NCBI RefSeq assembly: GCF_030053775.1
Contig: NZ_CP125669.1
Coordinates: 1,111,962-1,175,961, forward strand
Source: Acinetobacter corruptisaponis
GTDB taxonomy: Bacteria; Pseudomonadota; Gammaproteobacteria; Pseudomonadales; Moraxellaceae
DNA length: 64,000 bases
Direction: 5' to 3'
Below are positions 48,573-57,805 of the stretch, piece after piece. The first letter of the stretch is position 1. The number at the start of each line of letters is the position of its first letter. The notes below the pieces were generated by a model. The model saw only the letters and a program-made list of their open reading frames with translations. It was not told the origin of the DNA and did not search any database. A program made the translations under genes and the position numbers.

Positions 48573-51410
48573 TTAAGGTTTGACCACCACCAACACCTGA
48601 ATCGCTTCTGGGGTAACAGAAAGACTATCCAGTAAACCCAAGCCTTCCTGTTGGAATTTCTGTAAACGCTCAATTTCATCCTGACGGATGCTTGGATTAA
48701 ATTGCTTGAGATAAGTTAAACGGTCAATTTCATATTGCCACTTGTGACCATAATGTCCTTTCGCTTGCTCAATTAATTCAGGCAATGAGGTTTTGGCAAT
48801 CTCCAAAGCTTGCGCATAGCGGGTTTCAATCACATCACGACGGGCTTTCACCACTTGGCGACAGCTATTACCATCCAGATGATGCAAATATGGACGTAAA
48901 ATGCTTGGATCAATCTTGGCAGACAAATCCTGACCATTTTCACTCAGCAACACACGAATCAACTGTTTTGGCAGGCTTGATGGCAAGTTCAATGCCTTCG
49001 GCGCAACCACATCAACCTTAAACCACACTTCCAGTAACACCGAACCTTGCTTTAATGCATTCGATTTCAGCAAAGCCACATTGGTACTGCCAAATGACTG
49101 TGTACGGATCATTTCCATGACACTTTCAATAAATGGATGCTCCAGTGTCAGATATTGTGCATCTTCACGGATTTGTGCCTGATCACGATAGAACGTTGCA
49201 GTCATGCCCTCTTCGTCCAGAGTTAAACCCTGCACCTGCATCTGGTCGGTTGGCTTGATGATGACCGTACCATTGCTTTGCTCATCAAAGTCAATATTGG
49301 TTGATGACATAAAACGCTTTACGAACATTGGTAAAGTGGTGTTGTCATCATAATCCTCAAGCGCCTGCACAATGCCCTGCGCCACAACTGGACGACAAGA
49401 ATTGTACTCAAGCAAACGGTCACGACCTGCGTGTAGTTCAGCTTCCAGAGCCTGACGCTGTACATTGACTTCTTCAAGCAAGTCTTCAAAGGTTTGCCCT
49501 TGATCTGCCAATAGACAGTCTTTCAGTTTAACAATAAAGTTCTCTTGCAGCGTTTGTGCTGTTGGAGAAATATTACTGAAAATATTCAGTGCCTCGTTAT
49601 ACCAGCGGAACATACGCTCCTGCGCTGTACCGATCAAATATGGCACATGAATCTGGATACGGTTTTCCTGACCAATACGGTCCAGACGGCCAATACGTTG
49701 TTCCAGCACATCAGGATTTGCAGGCAGGTCAAACAATATCAGGTCACTAGCAAACTGGAAATTACGCCCCTCTGAACCAATTTCAGAACACAGAAGAATC
49801 TGCGCACCATAGCTGTCCTCAGCAAAATATGCCGCCGCCTGATCACGTTCAAGCAGGCTCATGCCCTCATGGAACATCGCAGTACGAATGCCCGCATGTA
49901 ACCGTAGAACATTTTCCAATGCCTCCACCACAGGCCCACTACGCGCGATCAACAACACTTTTTTGTGTTTTAATTCTTTACGCAGCACTTCCATCAACCA
50001 AGGCACACGTGGATCATTTTCCATCCATGCGCCATCAAGCTGCCCCTCTTCTGGCCACATCTGCTCACGCATTTTGCCATCAAATGACCAGTCTTCTGGG
50101 GCTGGTAGTGGTGCTGGCTGGCAATCACGGCCAGGGAAGCCCTGAATCGCCTCACGGGTGTTACGGAACAGGATACGACCTGTACCATGACGATCCAACA
50201 ATTCATGAATGGCACGCATCCGCTGTTCAGGCTGATCATCAATCCGATGACCCAATAAGCCCTCAAGTGCAGCTAAATGCTCTTCAGTCAGTGCCTCATC
50301 AGACATCAACACTTCAGCCACTTTTGCTGTTCGTTGATATTGCTCTTCCTCATCAAGGAAACGATCAAGGCTGCTAAAACGTTGCGGATCAAGCAGGCGT
50401 AAACGGGCAAAATGGCTTTCCACACCCAACTGTTCAGGGGTTGCAGTCAGGAGCAACACACCCGCCGTTTGTTCTGCCAGTTCTTCAACCAGATCATAAC
50501 GGTCATTGCCGCCCTCTTCCTCACTCCACATCAAATGATGGGCTTCATCAACCACTAGCAAGTCAAAACCTGCTTCCAAAGCCTGTTCACGCAGGTCTTC
50601 ATGGTCAATCATCAAATCGACACTGGCAATAATGCATTGCTCAGTCAGGAATGGATTCAAGTCAGGATCATGCTCTTTAATCGAAGCGGTACGAGTTAGG
50701 TCAAACAGGGAGAATTGCAGATTGAAACGGCGACGCATTTCAATCATCCATTGATACTGCAATGAATCAGGTACCAAAATCAGGATACGTTCCGAACGTC
50801 CTGTTTTTAGTTGCTGGTGGATAATCAGGCCCGCTTCAATGGTTTTACCAAGCCCAACCTCATCCGCAAGAAGAACACGGGGTGCAAAGCGCTTGCCCAC
50901 CTCATGTGCGATATAAAGTTGGTGTGGAATCAGGCCAACACGTGCGCCGAGCAAACCACGTAATGGGCTGGTGTGCATTTGAGCCTGCAACAACATGGCC
51001 TCAATACGCAGGTCATACCATTCCTTATAATCAACCTGACTGGCCAACAGGCGCTCTAAAGGTTTTGATAGCTGGATTTGCGCACCAATACGGGTTTCAT
51101 TCAGTGCCTTGCGTTCCTGTTCGCCATTTGTCAAAGTGCGAACCACATCGTAACGGAGCACGCCATGACGGTCTTCGATGGATTCAACAATCCACTTGAT
51201 GCCTTCCTGATCCTGAACTTCATCATTCACATTGAAGATGATACGGGATAAAGGCGCATTGTTGCGTGCATAGACACGCGTTTCATCACTTTTGGGGAAT
51301 AAAATGCTGATAGAACGTTCATCTACATCAATAAGAACGCCTAAACCGAGTTCTGTTTCTGTATCTGATAACCAACGTTGACCAATAGCAAACTGCTGCA
51401 ATTTTTCCAC
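48573..51410 (-). CDS. rapA: RNA polymerase-associated ATPase RapA
   Basis: A 945-residue Swi2/Snf2 ATPase that recycles RNA polymerase after termination. It has an N-terminal Tudor-like domain (FAIGQRWLSDTETELGLG...), helicase motif I ADEVGLGKTIEAG, motif II VVDEAHHL, LLTATP, the helicase C motif LDRIGQENRI, and a long C-terminal region. The length equals the family's usual ~970 and the frame is intact. It is a single-gene unit. Confidence 0.97.
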   Translation of the reverse strand: MEKLQQFAIGQRWLSDTETELGLGVLIDVDERSISILFPKSDETRVYARNNAPLSRIIFNVNDEVQDQEGIKWIVESIEDRHGVLRYDVVRTLTNGEQERKALNETRIGAQIQLSKPLERLLASQVDYKEWYDLRIEAMLLQAQMHTSPLRGLLGARVGLIPHQLYIAHEVGKRFAPRVLLADEVGLGKTIEAGLIIHQQLKTGRSERILILVPDSLQYQWMIEMRRRFNLQFSLFDLTRTASIKEHDPDLNPFLTEQCIIASVDLMIDHEDLREQALEAGFDLLVVDEAHHLMWSEEEGGNDRYDLVEELAEQTAGVLLLTATPEQLGVESHFARLRLLDPQRFSSLDRFLDEEEQYQRTAKVAEVLMSDEALTEEHLAALEGLLGHRIDDQPEQRMRAIHELLDRHGTGRILFRNTREAIQGFPGRDCQPAPLPAPEDWSFDGKMREQMWPEEGQLDGAWMENDPRVPWLMEVLRKELKHKKVLLIARSGPVVEALENVLRLHAGIRTAMFHEGMSLLERDQAAAYFAEDSYGAQILLCSEIGSEGRNFQFASDLILFDLPANPDVLEQRIGRLDRIGQENRIQIHVPYLIGTAQERMFRWYNEALNIFSNISPTAQTLQENFIVKLKDCLLADQGQTFEDLLEEVNVQRQALEAELHAGRDRLLEYNSCRPVVAQGIVQALEDYDDNTTLPMFVKRFMSSTNIDFDEQSNGTVIIKPTDQMQVQGLTLDEEGMTATFYRDQAQIREDAQYLTLEHPFIESVMEMIRTQSFGSTNVALLKSNALKQGSVLLEVWFKVDVVAPKALNLPSSLPKQLIRVLLSENGQDLSAKIDPSILRPYLHHLDGNSCRQVVKARRDVIETRYAQALEIAKTSLPELIEQAKGHYGHKWQYEIDRLTYLKQFNPSIRQDEIERLQKFQQEGLGLLDSLSVTPEAIQVLVVVKP

Positions 51411-51555
51411 CTTTATCTCAAGTTAGCCTACATATTGTATTCCGTAGCCCTGATAGGGTTTAAGGTATTTTATGTAGTTTTCAACCATGTATTTTGACAC
51501 AAAGCGCCATCAAATAGCGTGCATCACATCATGATTTCTTAAAAAGTTTTAGCAA

Positions 51556-52242
51556 CTAAAACGGTACAGGACAGTCAAAACTGAGCTGTGCACCTGTCTT
51601 AGGGTGAGTAAAGCTTAACTGCGTTGCATGTAAACACAAACGGTCATAAAGCTGTTGCTGTTCTGGCGTGGCATATAAGGTGTCACCAAGAATTGGATGA
51701 CCTAAATATTGCATATGCACACGAAGCTGATGGGAACGCCCTGTAATCGGGATGAGTTTAACCCGCGTTACCATTTGTCCCTGAATGTCGAAATGTTCAA
51801 TGGCCTGCCATTCTGTTAATGCTGGTTTGTGATGGGACTTATCCACAATATGCAATGGTGGGCGGCTTGGATCATAGATTACAGGGATATCCACTGTGCC
51901 CTGTCCCTCTAAATGGCCCGCAACCAATGCCTGATAGATTTTTGCGGTTTGACGATCCTGAAATTGACGGGAAATGGCGCTTTGTCCAAATTTGGAAAGG
52001 CCAAATACCAGTATGCCCGAAGTATCACGGTCTAAACGATGAATGAGTAAAGTCTTTGGTTCTAGTTTTAATAAACGATTGATCAAGCAATCTTGTAAAT
52101 CAGGTGTTTTCCCTGGCACCGTCAGCAACCCTGCAGGTTTATGGATGACCATAAAATCTTCATCACGATGAATCAAATGTTCACTTAGAAAATCACTCAA
52201 GGTAGCCTTCCAACGACTGGATGAAAACAAGCGGGCAATCAT
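51556..52242 (-). CDS. rluA: RluA-family pseudouridine synthase
   Basis: A 228-residue enzyme with the RluA catalytic motif HRLDRDTSG (Asp, about residue 71) and the TGRSHQLRVHMQYLGHPILGD signature. By size and lack of an S4 domain it fits RluA, which makes pseudouridine 746 in 23S rRNA and 32 in some tRNAs. TruC or RluC would be longer. The next gene downstream, rapA, adds nothing to this assignment. Confidence 0.9.
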   Translation of the reverse strand: MIARLFSSSRWKATLSDFLSEHLIHRDEDFMVIHKPAGLLTVPGKTPDLQDCLINRLLKLEPKTLLIHRLDRDTSGILVFGLSKFGQSAISRQFQDRQTAKIYQALVAGHLEGQGTVDIPVIYDPSRPPLHIVDKSHHKPALTEWQAIEHFDIQGQMVTRVKLIPITGRSHQLRVHMQYLGHPILGDTLYATPEQQQLYDRLCLHATQLSFTHPKTGAQLSFDCPVPF

Positions 52243-52451
52243 AAAAAGCTTACCAGAAAATTACAATCACATTTTACCTAAATTGCTTATTTTTTTATCA
52301 TTATCGCATTAACATGATTTTCAATTTACTACTTATTATGTCTTTAGATTATTGACACTAAATAATCCAAACACATTTCACTAAAAAAATAATCAATAAA
52401 AACAAATATTGACCACTTTACAATCAAGAATAAATAATGGCTAAAGCAAAG

Positions 52452-52664
52452 TTAAGCCTTTATTGCCATAAAATGGCGTATAACCTCATTGAGATGCTTT
52501 TTTGTATCCTTATCTTGTTCATTTAACCAAGTCAGAACATCCATATCAAATGAACTATAAGCAACCTGCTGCTTTTGTTCACGTAACTTTTTAATAAAAG
52601 CAGGCTCAACACTTTTTTCTTTAGTAACTTTAAAATTTTTATAGTATTCAATATCTTTTTGCAT
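52452..52664 (-). CDS. brnA: BrnA-like antitoxin
   Basis: A 70-residue protein that follows the BrnT-like gene with 17 bases of overlap. Its C-terminal half (SFDMDVLTWLNEQDKDTKKHLNEVIRHFMA) fits a ribbon-helix-helix dimerisation segment that would bind DNA and neutralise the toxin. ATG 52664 has GAGGAG upstream; the long frame to 52745 lies inside the toxin gene. Confidence 0.75.
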   Translation of the reverse strand: MQKDIEYYKNFKVTKEKSVEPAFIKKLREQKQQVAYSSFDMDVLTWLNEQDKDTKKHLNEVIRHFMAIKA

Positions 52665-52950
52665 CGTTGTAACTCCTCTTTTGATGAAGTGACGATTTAA
52701 AAGCGGTAATAATTCTCGCAGCATCATCACGTTGTACCCAAACAATCGTCAAAATCCTAAATTTATTACTCATTCCAACAGTGATAAAACGTTGTTCACC
52801 ATAATCATCTACATCTTCGTTTGTGATCATGTAATCATCAAAAAATACACTCGCAGCTTCTTCAAGTGTAATCTCTCTTTTATTATAGTCCAGTTCAAAT
52901 TTTGTGTCATGCCACTCAAAAATCAACCCTCTAAATTCAATGATTGGCAT
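52648..52950 (-). CDS. brnT: BrnT-like toxin (RelE-fold ribonuclease)
   Basis: A 100-residue toxin of the BrnT family. The N-terminal FEWHDTKFELDYNKREITLEEAASVFFDD motif is typical (usually FEWD..K...N..KH.I.F.EA..VF.D), though the first Asp is replaced by His here. The later strands VDDYGEQRFITVGMS and RILTIVWVQRDDAARIITA complete the fold. It precedes and overlaps brnA, and the pair is likely autoregulated. It lies between rluA and hemL in an otherwise housekeeping region, so it is a small accessory island. Confidence 0.8.
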   Translation of the reverse strand: MPIIEFRGLIFEWHDTKFELDYNKREITLEEAASVFFDDYMITNEDVDDYGEQRFITVGMSNKFRILTIVWVQRDDAARIITAFKSSLHQKRSYNDAKRY

Positions 52951-52983
52951 GACAGCTCCTTGATGTATTTTCTAGCTTACCAC

Positions 52984-54279
52984 TTACAGCTCTGCAAACG
53001 TTTCTTTCGCTGCCTGAATGGTATCAGCAATATCCTGATCCGAATGGACAGAAGAAATAAAACCTGCCTCAAAAGCTGATGGTGCAAGGTACACACCACG
53101 CTTTAACATACCGTGGAAGAATTTTTTAAATGCTTCAACATCACAGGCCAACATGGAGTCAAAACTGGTAATATCATCTTGATCAGTAAAATAAAGGCCG
53201 AACATACCACCCACCTGCTGGGTTTTGAATGGGATGCCTGCCTCATCTGCCGCAGTCTGTAATCCTGCAAGCAATTTTTCTAACTGTGCAGCCAGTCCTG
53301 TATAGAAGTTTGGCTCACGTAAATGCTTGAACATGGCAATCCCCGCACGCATTGCCAATGGATTACCTGACAATGTGCCCGCTTGATAGACGCCACCCAA
53401 AGGTGCGATACACTCCATGATTTCGCGTTTACCACCAAATGCGCCCACAGGCAGACCCGCACCAATAATCTTACCGAGTGTCACCAGATCAGGCTTCACA
53501 TTATACAGGGTGTGTGCCCCACCTAGAGCAACACGGAAACCTGTCATGACTTCATCAATAATAAATACGGATTTGTATTCATCACAGACATCACGAATGG
53601 CCTGTAAAAAGCCGTCAATTGGTGTGACCAGATTCATGTTGCCTGCTACTGGTTCAATAATTACCCCAGCAATCTCATGACCAAACTTGGCAAAACATTC
53701 TTTCAAAGCTTCAATATTGTTATACGGCAGCGTTAAGGTATGCTTGGCAAAATCGGCAGGCACGCCTTTGGAAGTCGGCTCACCCTCGCCCAAGGTCAAT
53801 AAGCCTGAACCTGCCTTGACCAATAACGAATCTGAATGGCCATGATAGCAACCTTCAAATTTTACAATCTTGTCACGACCTGTATAACCACGCGCCAGAC
53901 GAATCGCAGTCATGGTCGCTTCAGTTCCTGAACTGGTCATACGCACTAATTCAATCGCTGGCATAATCTCGCAAATGATGTCTGCCAAAGTGGTCTCATG
54001 TACCGTTGGTGCACCAAAGCTTAAGCCATCCTCAGCCGCAGTTTGTACCGCCTGGATAATATCAGGATGGGCATGACCCAAAATCATCGGCCCCCATGAA
54101 CCGACATAGTCTACATAACGCTTGCCATCGACATCCCACAGGTATGCACCTTTCGCCTTTTCAATAAAGACGGGCGTACCGCCAACACCGTTAAATGCAC
54201 GTACAGGTGAATTGACCCCACCTGGAATATGTTTATTTGCCTGTTTAAATAGCTGTTCTTGCTTTGGAGATAAACTCAT
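52984..54279 (-). CDS. hemL: Glutamate-1-semialdehyde 2,1-aminomutase
   Basis: A 431-residue PLP aminomutase of the C5 heme pathway that makes 5-aminolevulinate. It has the [20 protein letters not shown] motif, the PLP lysine in [20 protein letters not shown] (about residue 265) and the C-terminal [16 protein letters not shown]. Length and frame are normal. It lies downstream of thiE on the same strand with about 85 bp between. Confidence 0.97.
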   Translation of the reverse strand: MSLSPKQEQLFKQANKHIPGGVNSPVRAFNGVGGTPVFIEKAKGAYLWDVDGKRYVDYVGSWGPMILGHAHPDIIQAVQTAAEDGLSFGAPTVHETTLADIICEIMPAIELVRMTSSGTEATMTAIRLARGYTGRDKIVKFEGCYHGHSDSLLVKAGSGLLTLGEGEPTSKGVPADFAKHTLTLPYNNIEALKECFAKFGHEIAGVIIEPVAGNMNLVTPIDGFLQAIRDVCDEYKSVFIIDEVMTGFRVALGGAHTLYNVKPDLVTLGKIIGAGLPVGAFGGKREIMECIAPLGGVYQAGTLSGNPLAMRAGIAMFKHLREPNFYTGLAAQLEKLLAGLQTAADEAGIPFKTQQVGGMFGLYFTDQDDITSFDSMLACDVEAFKKFFHGMLKRGVYLAPSAFEAGFISSVHSDQDIADTIQAAKETFAEL

Positions 54280-54362
54280 AAAATGCTCAACCTAAATCGA
54301 AAACATGGGGAACGATGAAGTTCTGAAGACCATCTCAGCTCCCGTAAAACGAATAAAAGAAA

Positions 54363-54974
54363 TTATGCAAATAATTTTGCCCATGCATTTACACGGACAG
54401 GAATTTCAGCTGTTGTCCGTCCTAATATATCACTAATCACCGCACAAAGGCTTGCCCCAGCATCAATCACCATCTGGGAATTCTCAACGGTCAGGCCACC
54501 AATGGCACAAATCGGTACATCAAATTTTTGTCTTGCCTGTTGAATAACTTCAATCCCAACATTCCCCGCTTCTGGCTTGGTTGAGGTTACATATATAGCT
54601 CCAAAAGCAACATAGCTCGCACCCTCGGCAATCGCTTTTTCAGCCAGTTCCAATGAGTTGAGGCAGGTACGGCCAATAATCACACCTTGAGGCAGACGTT
54701 GAATTGCATCGGTGATTTCACCATCTGATTGTCCAAGATGAACACCTAGACCAAATTGTTCTGCCAGCGATAAATCATCATTAATCACAAATGGAACCTG
54801 ATATTTTTCACACAGGATCTTAATCTGCTCCACTTCAAGCGGCTGATCGGCTTTTGCGATTTTTTTACGACGATACTGCAAAATGACAATATGTCCTGTT
54901 GCCAATGCAAGCTGTAGTTTTTCTAGTAATAATTGGATTGGATCATCATTGGTAATCAGGTAGAGACCGTGCAT
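54363..54974 (-). CDS. thiE: Thiamine-phosphate synthase
   Basis: A 203-residue TIM-barrel enzyme that joins the thiazole and pyrimidine moieties of thiamine. It shows LQYRRKKI (usually LR-K), FVINDDLSLAEQFGLGVHLGQ, YVAFGAIYVTSTKP and the phosphate loop AIGGLTVEN. The start 54974 (MHGLYLIT) matches the family; the frame to 55004 adds ten residues with no ribosome binding site. Confidence 0.92.
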   Translation of the reverse strand: MHGLYLITNDDPIQLLLEKLQLALATGHIVILQYRRKKIAKADQPLEVEQIKILCEKYQVPFVINDDLSLAEQFGLGVHLGQSDGEITDAIQRLPQGVIIGRTCLNSLELAEKAIAEGASYVAFGAIYVTSTKPEAGNVGIEVIQQARQKFDVPICAIGGLTVENSQMVIDAGASLCAVISDILGRTTAEIPVRVNAWAKLFA

Positions 54975-55088
54975 AAGAAAAGACTCATCAGTTTTATCGA
55001 ACAAGTATAGATCATGAAAATATCATCGGCCATCCCTACATATTTACCTTTATTATGAATACCAATCTTATAAATTCCAGTATTTATA

Positions 55089-55114
55089 AAAAAGCCGCAC
55101 TGGAGATGCGGCTA
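55089..55114 (-). terminator. Terminator of the lipoprotein gene
   Basis: On the minus strand AGCCGCA-N7-TGCGGCT followed by T6, just beyond the gene's stop. Confidence 0.8.
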
Positions 55115-55156
55115 AAAGTGTTATGACTATATAATGAGATTACGGGATAAATAAAA

Positions 55157-56029
55157 TTAATAATCGTAAACTTCATCCCAAGTAATGGTCTTGTTAATCA
55201 CTTGTTTTCCATCACTAGATGCTTGATACATCAAAGTTTTGGCATCATTATTTGCGATTAAGATTGAATAGTTTTTGTCATTGGTTGTATCAACCACTTT
55301 CAACTGACCATCGTAGGCATCTGAGTCTTCATCGTTAGATTTATATCTAAAAGGATTGATGGTATTGAATTTAGCTGAATAATCTCCAATCTCACTGCCT
55401 TTAACCTTAAATATACCCTCAGAACTTAAAGAATATGCCCCATTGCTTCCTTCCTCCTGGAAGCTGGTTTTAAATGCGCTGAGATTATATTCCACTGTCC
55501 TTGATTTTTTATTATCGTCAATTTCTGTTGAAACCACTTTCAAGTTGTTGGTTTCAATGGTACCGCTTGTATCATTTGCCGTGCTGGTTACTTTAAGTGC
55601 ACCATTTACTAAACTGCTTTCTCCATCATCATAACTGATTTTAAAGTCTACATATTGGTATTGATTTGTTGAAAGGTTAATGACACCTGAAACCGCAGTA
55701 TCATCATCAAATAACCCCCTACAATTATTAAAGGTAATTTTATCACTTGTTTTTACATAGTTTCCTTGAGAACAAGGCGTACCCTCTACAGCCTCATCAG
55801 CACCATAGACCAATGCATCAACAAAACCAAAATTAACAAAGGTACTTAAAGCAGAGTGTGTAATTGTATTGACCGTCTTTTCAAGGCCCCAATTGGCGGT
55901 AGTTGTTTCAGTTGGTTTATTTTTATCATCAATTTCTTGCTTTATATTATCAATCACATCATCTGAACCACCACAACCTCCCAATAATAAAGTACCCAAG
56001 ACCGCAGCAGCTGCCATTTTATATTTCAT
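55157..56029 (-). CDS. Hypothetical lipoprotein
   Basis: A 290-residue lipoprotein with lipobox LLGGC (Cys19), followed by an Asp/Lys-rich linker and a beta-rich domain of repeated polar strands (KITFNNCRGLFDDDTAVSGV, YQYVDFKISYDDGESSLVNG, ALKVTSTANDTSGTIETNNL). A single disulphide may join Cys in TPCSQGN and NNCRG. No family recognised by name; similar lipoproteins are frequent in Acinetobacter. It lies directly to the left of the CRISPR array. Confidence 0.75.
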   Translation of the reverse strand: MKYKMAAAAVLGTLLLGGCGGSDDVIDNIKQEIDDKNKPTETTTANWGLEKTVNTITHSALSTFVNFGFVDALVYGADEAVEGTPCSQGNYVKTSDKITFNNCRGLFDDDTAVSGVINLSTNQYQYVDFKISYDDGESSLVNGALKVTSTANDTSGTIETNNLKVVSTEIDDNKKSRTVEYNLSAFKTSFQEEGSNGAYSLSSEGIFKVKGSEIGDYSAKFNTINPFRYKSNDEDSDAYDGQLKVVDTTNDKNYSILIANNDAKTLMYQASSDGKQVINKTITWDEVYDY

Positions 56030-56198
56030 GATATTCTCCTCACTTCACAATATGATTAGTGTTAGAGAAAAGCACTGTTGTGTCTATTCCTCAAATGAGG
56101 AGTAGACAGGATCTTTTTTTAATATTTAGATAAAATTATGGATTATCCTAGATGGATATCCTTAACCTAATTTGATTTTGGCAATAATTCAAACCCAA

Positions 56199-56763
56199 TT
56201 ATTAAATGACGTATGCCGTCATGAACTACCTCCCGCTGCGGCAAAAGGGTCATTTCCTTTTCTAAATGACGTATGCCGTCATGAACCATTGGCTGGCGCA
56301 TCAACTTTATGGAGACATTTTCTAAATGACGTATGCCGTCATGAACAATTAGAAAAGAAGATACAGCCTGATTTATTCTTTCTAAATGACGTATGCCGTC
56401 ATGAACGTCACTTACAGAACCTTGCCAAGAATCCGAACTTTCTAAATGACGTATGCCGTCATGAACAAGTTACAATGTCAACTGGGCCGAATACTTTTCT
56501 TCTAAATGACGTATGCCGTCATGAACAATTTAATGGCTTCTGTACCCAAAGATGCAGGCTTCTAAATGACGTATGCTGTCATGAACATGTGATAAAAATT
56601 AATACCCACATTCTTTGTCTTCTAAATGACGTATGCCGTCATGAACTCCAGCCATTTTGCTAAACGTTCTGCCAATTGTTTCTAAATGACGTATGTCGCC
56701 ATGAACGAGGGCTTGAAGATCACCACAGCTATAGACAATTTCTAAATGGCGTATGTCGCCATG
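56199..56763 (-). CRISPR. Type I-F CRISPR array, ten repeats, cut in the last repeat
   Basis: Ten repeats at an exact 60-bp period (28-bp repeat, 32-bp spacer): starts at 56199, 56259, 56319, 56379, 56439, 56499, 56559, 56619, 56679 and 56739; nine full spacers. Read on the minus strand the repeat starts GTTCATGACGGCATACGTCA and ends TTTAGAAA, the polarity of type I-F, with a stem ATGACG/CGTCAT. The repeat at 56199 is degenerate at its outer edge, as at a leader-distal end, so the array should be read from right to left with the leader to the right. The last repeat stops after ...CGCCATG at about 56763 where prophage sequence begins. Repeats 9 and 10 carry stem changes (CGCCAT, then ATGGCG). 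No cas gene is in the window. Confidence 0.95.
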
Positions 56764-56970
56764 TGTGAGTTACTGTCTTGTTTTGCACTAGAAGTCTGGC
56801 GGGATGAGATGGGAACAAGTGGGATGGGCTGGGATGAAAGCATTATAGCGTAAAGGTTTGAGGATTTTTTGAAGTGGGCAAAGCTGGATCAAGGCTTTGC
56901 CCTTTTTTTTGCACTGAATTTGGGTTATTTCGAGTGAAGCCGATTTTTTTGGATTTTATTTTGCACTTGA
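56764..56970. repeat. Mu-like left end with transposase-binding-type repeats
   Basis: Direct repeats TTTTGCACT at 56781-56789, 56907-56915 and 56959-56967, like the three L sites bound by MuA. Between the first two, GGGA recurs at exactly 10-bp steps (56801, 56811, 56821, 56831), one helical turn apart. Both patterns suggest protein assembly at the transposon end. Binding is inferred. Confidence 0.55.
56876..56910 (+). terminator. Rho-independent terminator at the prophage left end
   Basis: GGGCAAAGC-N9-GCTTTGCCC followed by eight T residues on the plus strand. It would stop transcription entering the prophage from the left. Confidence 0.8.
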
Positions 56971-57153
56971 GTTAAATGTTAATGAAGCAGTTTTTAAGCA
57001 TTTTTCAAGAACGTCTTGGACACCTTTATAGTCATTGCCATAAACGTCCAGTTCTATTTTACACCCATGTAGTTCAACTTTTAAAGATGTACGTTGTTGG
57101 TTATGTTCCTCTATATTTTTATTGAAGAAATTAACGATATTGGTATCGGGCAT
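56956..57153 (-). CDS. Small phage protein downstream of the repressor
   Basis: A 65-residue, mostly charged protein of unknown function (MPDTNIVNFFNKNIEEHNQQ). ATG 57153 overlaps the repressor stop region and has AAGGAG upstream at about 13 bases. It is co-transcribed with the repressor, so it would be expressed in the lysogen. The third TTTTGCACT repeat lies in its 3' end. Confidence 0.6.
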   Translation of the reverse strand: MPDTNIVNFFNKNIEEHNQQRTSLKVELHGCKIELDVYGNDYKGVQDVLEKCLKTASLTFNSSAK

Positions 57154-57154
57154 A

Positions 57155-57805
57155 TTAAGCAGCACTCCTTACTAGACTTTTAACGGAAAGTTGTATTGCT
57201 TCCATATTAGAAGCATCATCACTATACAGTGTGTAAATAGCTATAATCAATAGTGTTTTTTTCTCAGGCGACATGGTGCGACGTTGAATTTCCAGTTCAT
57301 TTTCCACTAAATAAATTGCGGCATTTAATAGATGTGAATCAAAAGGTTGCGTCTCTTTATCAATCAAAGCCTCATAAAGCATGACAATAAATTCAGCCAT
57401 AGGCTTTGGTCTCATAATTTTATGACGATCTTTCAATGCCTGGGCTGTGGTCTCAAATGCTTGCTGTAGCTTATCTCTATCTATTGATGTTGTTATTCGC
57501 AGGCCCTCTTCTTCAACAATACCTGACTCTGTTTGCGTCTCTTTATCCTGTTGCTGTGCCACAGGAACAACATCCTTAAATGGCTCTCCTATTCCTTTGT
57601 CTAGCCATTCATACGAGCAACCTATCTGTTGTGCCCATAATTCAACAGTCTTTGCTAAAGGTTTGCTTTGTCTGTTTCTAGCTGACTGAAATGCAGACTT
57701 CTTAATCCCCTTACTTTCAGCCCAGGAATATGGACGTTCGTCCCCTATCAAGAAATCCATACGTTCCCAAAATTCAGCAGCTTTCTGGTCTTTAGTTTTT
57801 TGCAT
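57155..57805 (-). CDS. Mu-like prophage repressor
   Basis: A 216-residue regulator with an N-terminal HTH domain (EFWERMDFLIGDERPYSWAE...SAFQSARNRQSKP, then CSYEWLDKGIGEPF, about residues 11-78), similar to Mu-like c repressors. The C-terminal part is helical with no peptidase motif, so it is not a RecA-cleaved LexA/CI type. ATG 57805 has AGGA eight bases upstream; ATG 57814 is an alternative. It is leftward and divergent from Ner, with TTTTGCATA-type sites around the start. It should maintain lysogeny, and is intact. Confidence 0.82.
   Translation of the reverse strand: MQKTKDQKAAEFWERMDFLIGDERPYSWAESKGIKKSAFQSARNRQSKPLAKTVELWAQQIGCSYEWLDKGIGEPFKDVVPVAQQQDKETQTESGIVEEEGLRITTSIDRDKLQQAFETTAQALKDRHKIMRPKPMAEFIVMLYEALIDKETQPFDSHLLNAAIYLVENELEIQRRTMSPEKKTLLIIAIYTLYSDDASNMEAIQLSVKSLVRSAA

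Noticed and set aside
56287..56318. Spacer 2 begins CATTGGCTGG, also present in the prophage near 60637
   Set aside because: After ten bases the match breaks by a three-base gap and different sequence; too short for a protospacer.
56172..56663. A 163-residue open frame with repeated LNDVCRHE
   Set aside because: It is the translation of the CRISPR repeats; the 60-bp unit is a multiple of three, so the frame stays open by chance.
56647..56678. Spacer 8 resembles portal-gene stretches around 60690 and 61565
   Set aside because: Only scattered short identities (AACGTTT, CAATTGGCA); no continuous match.
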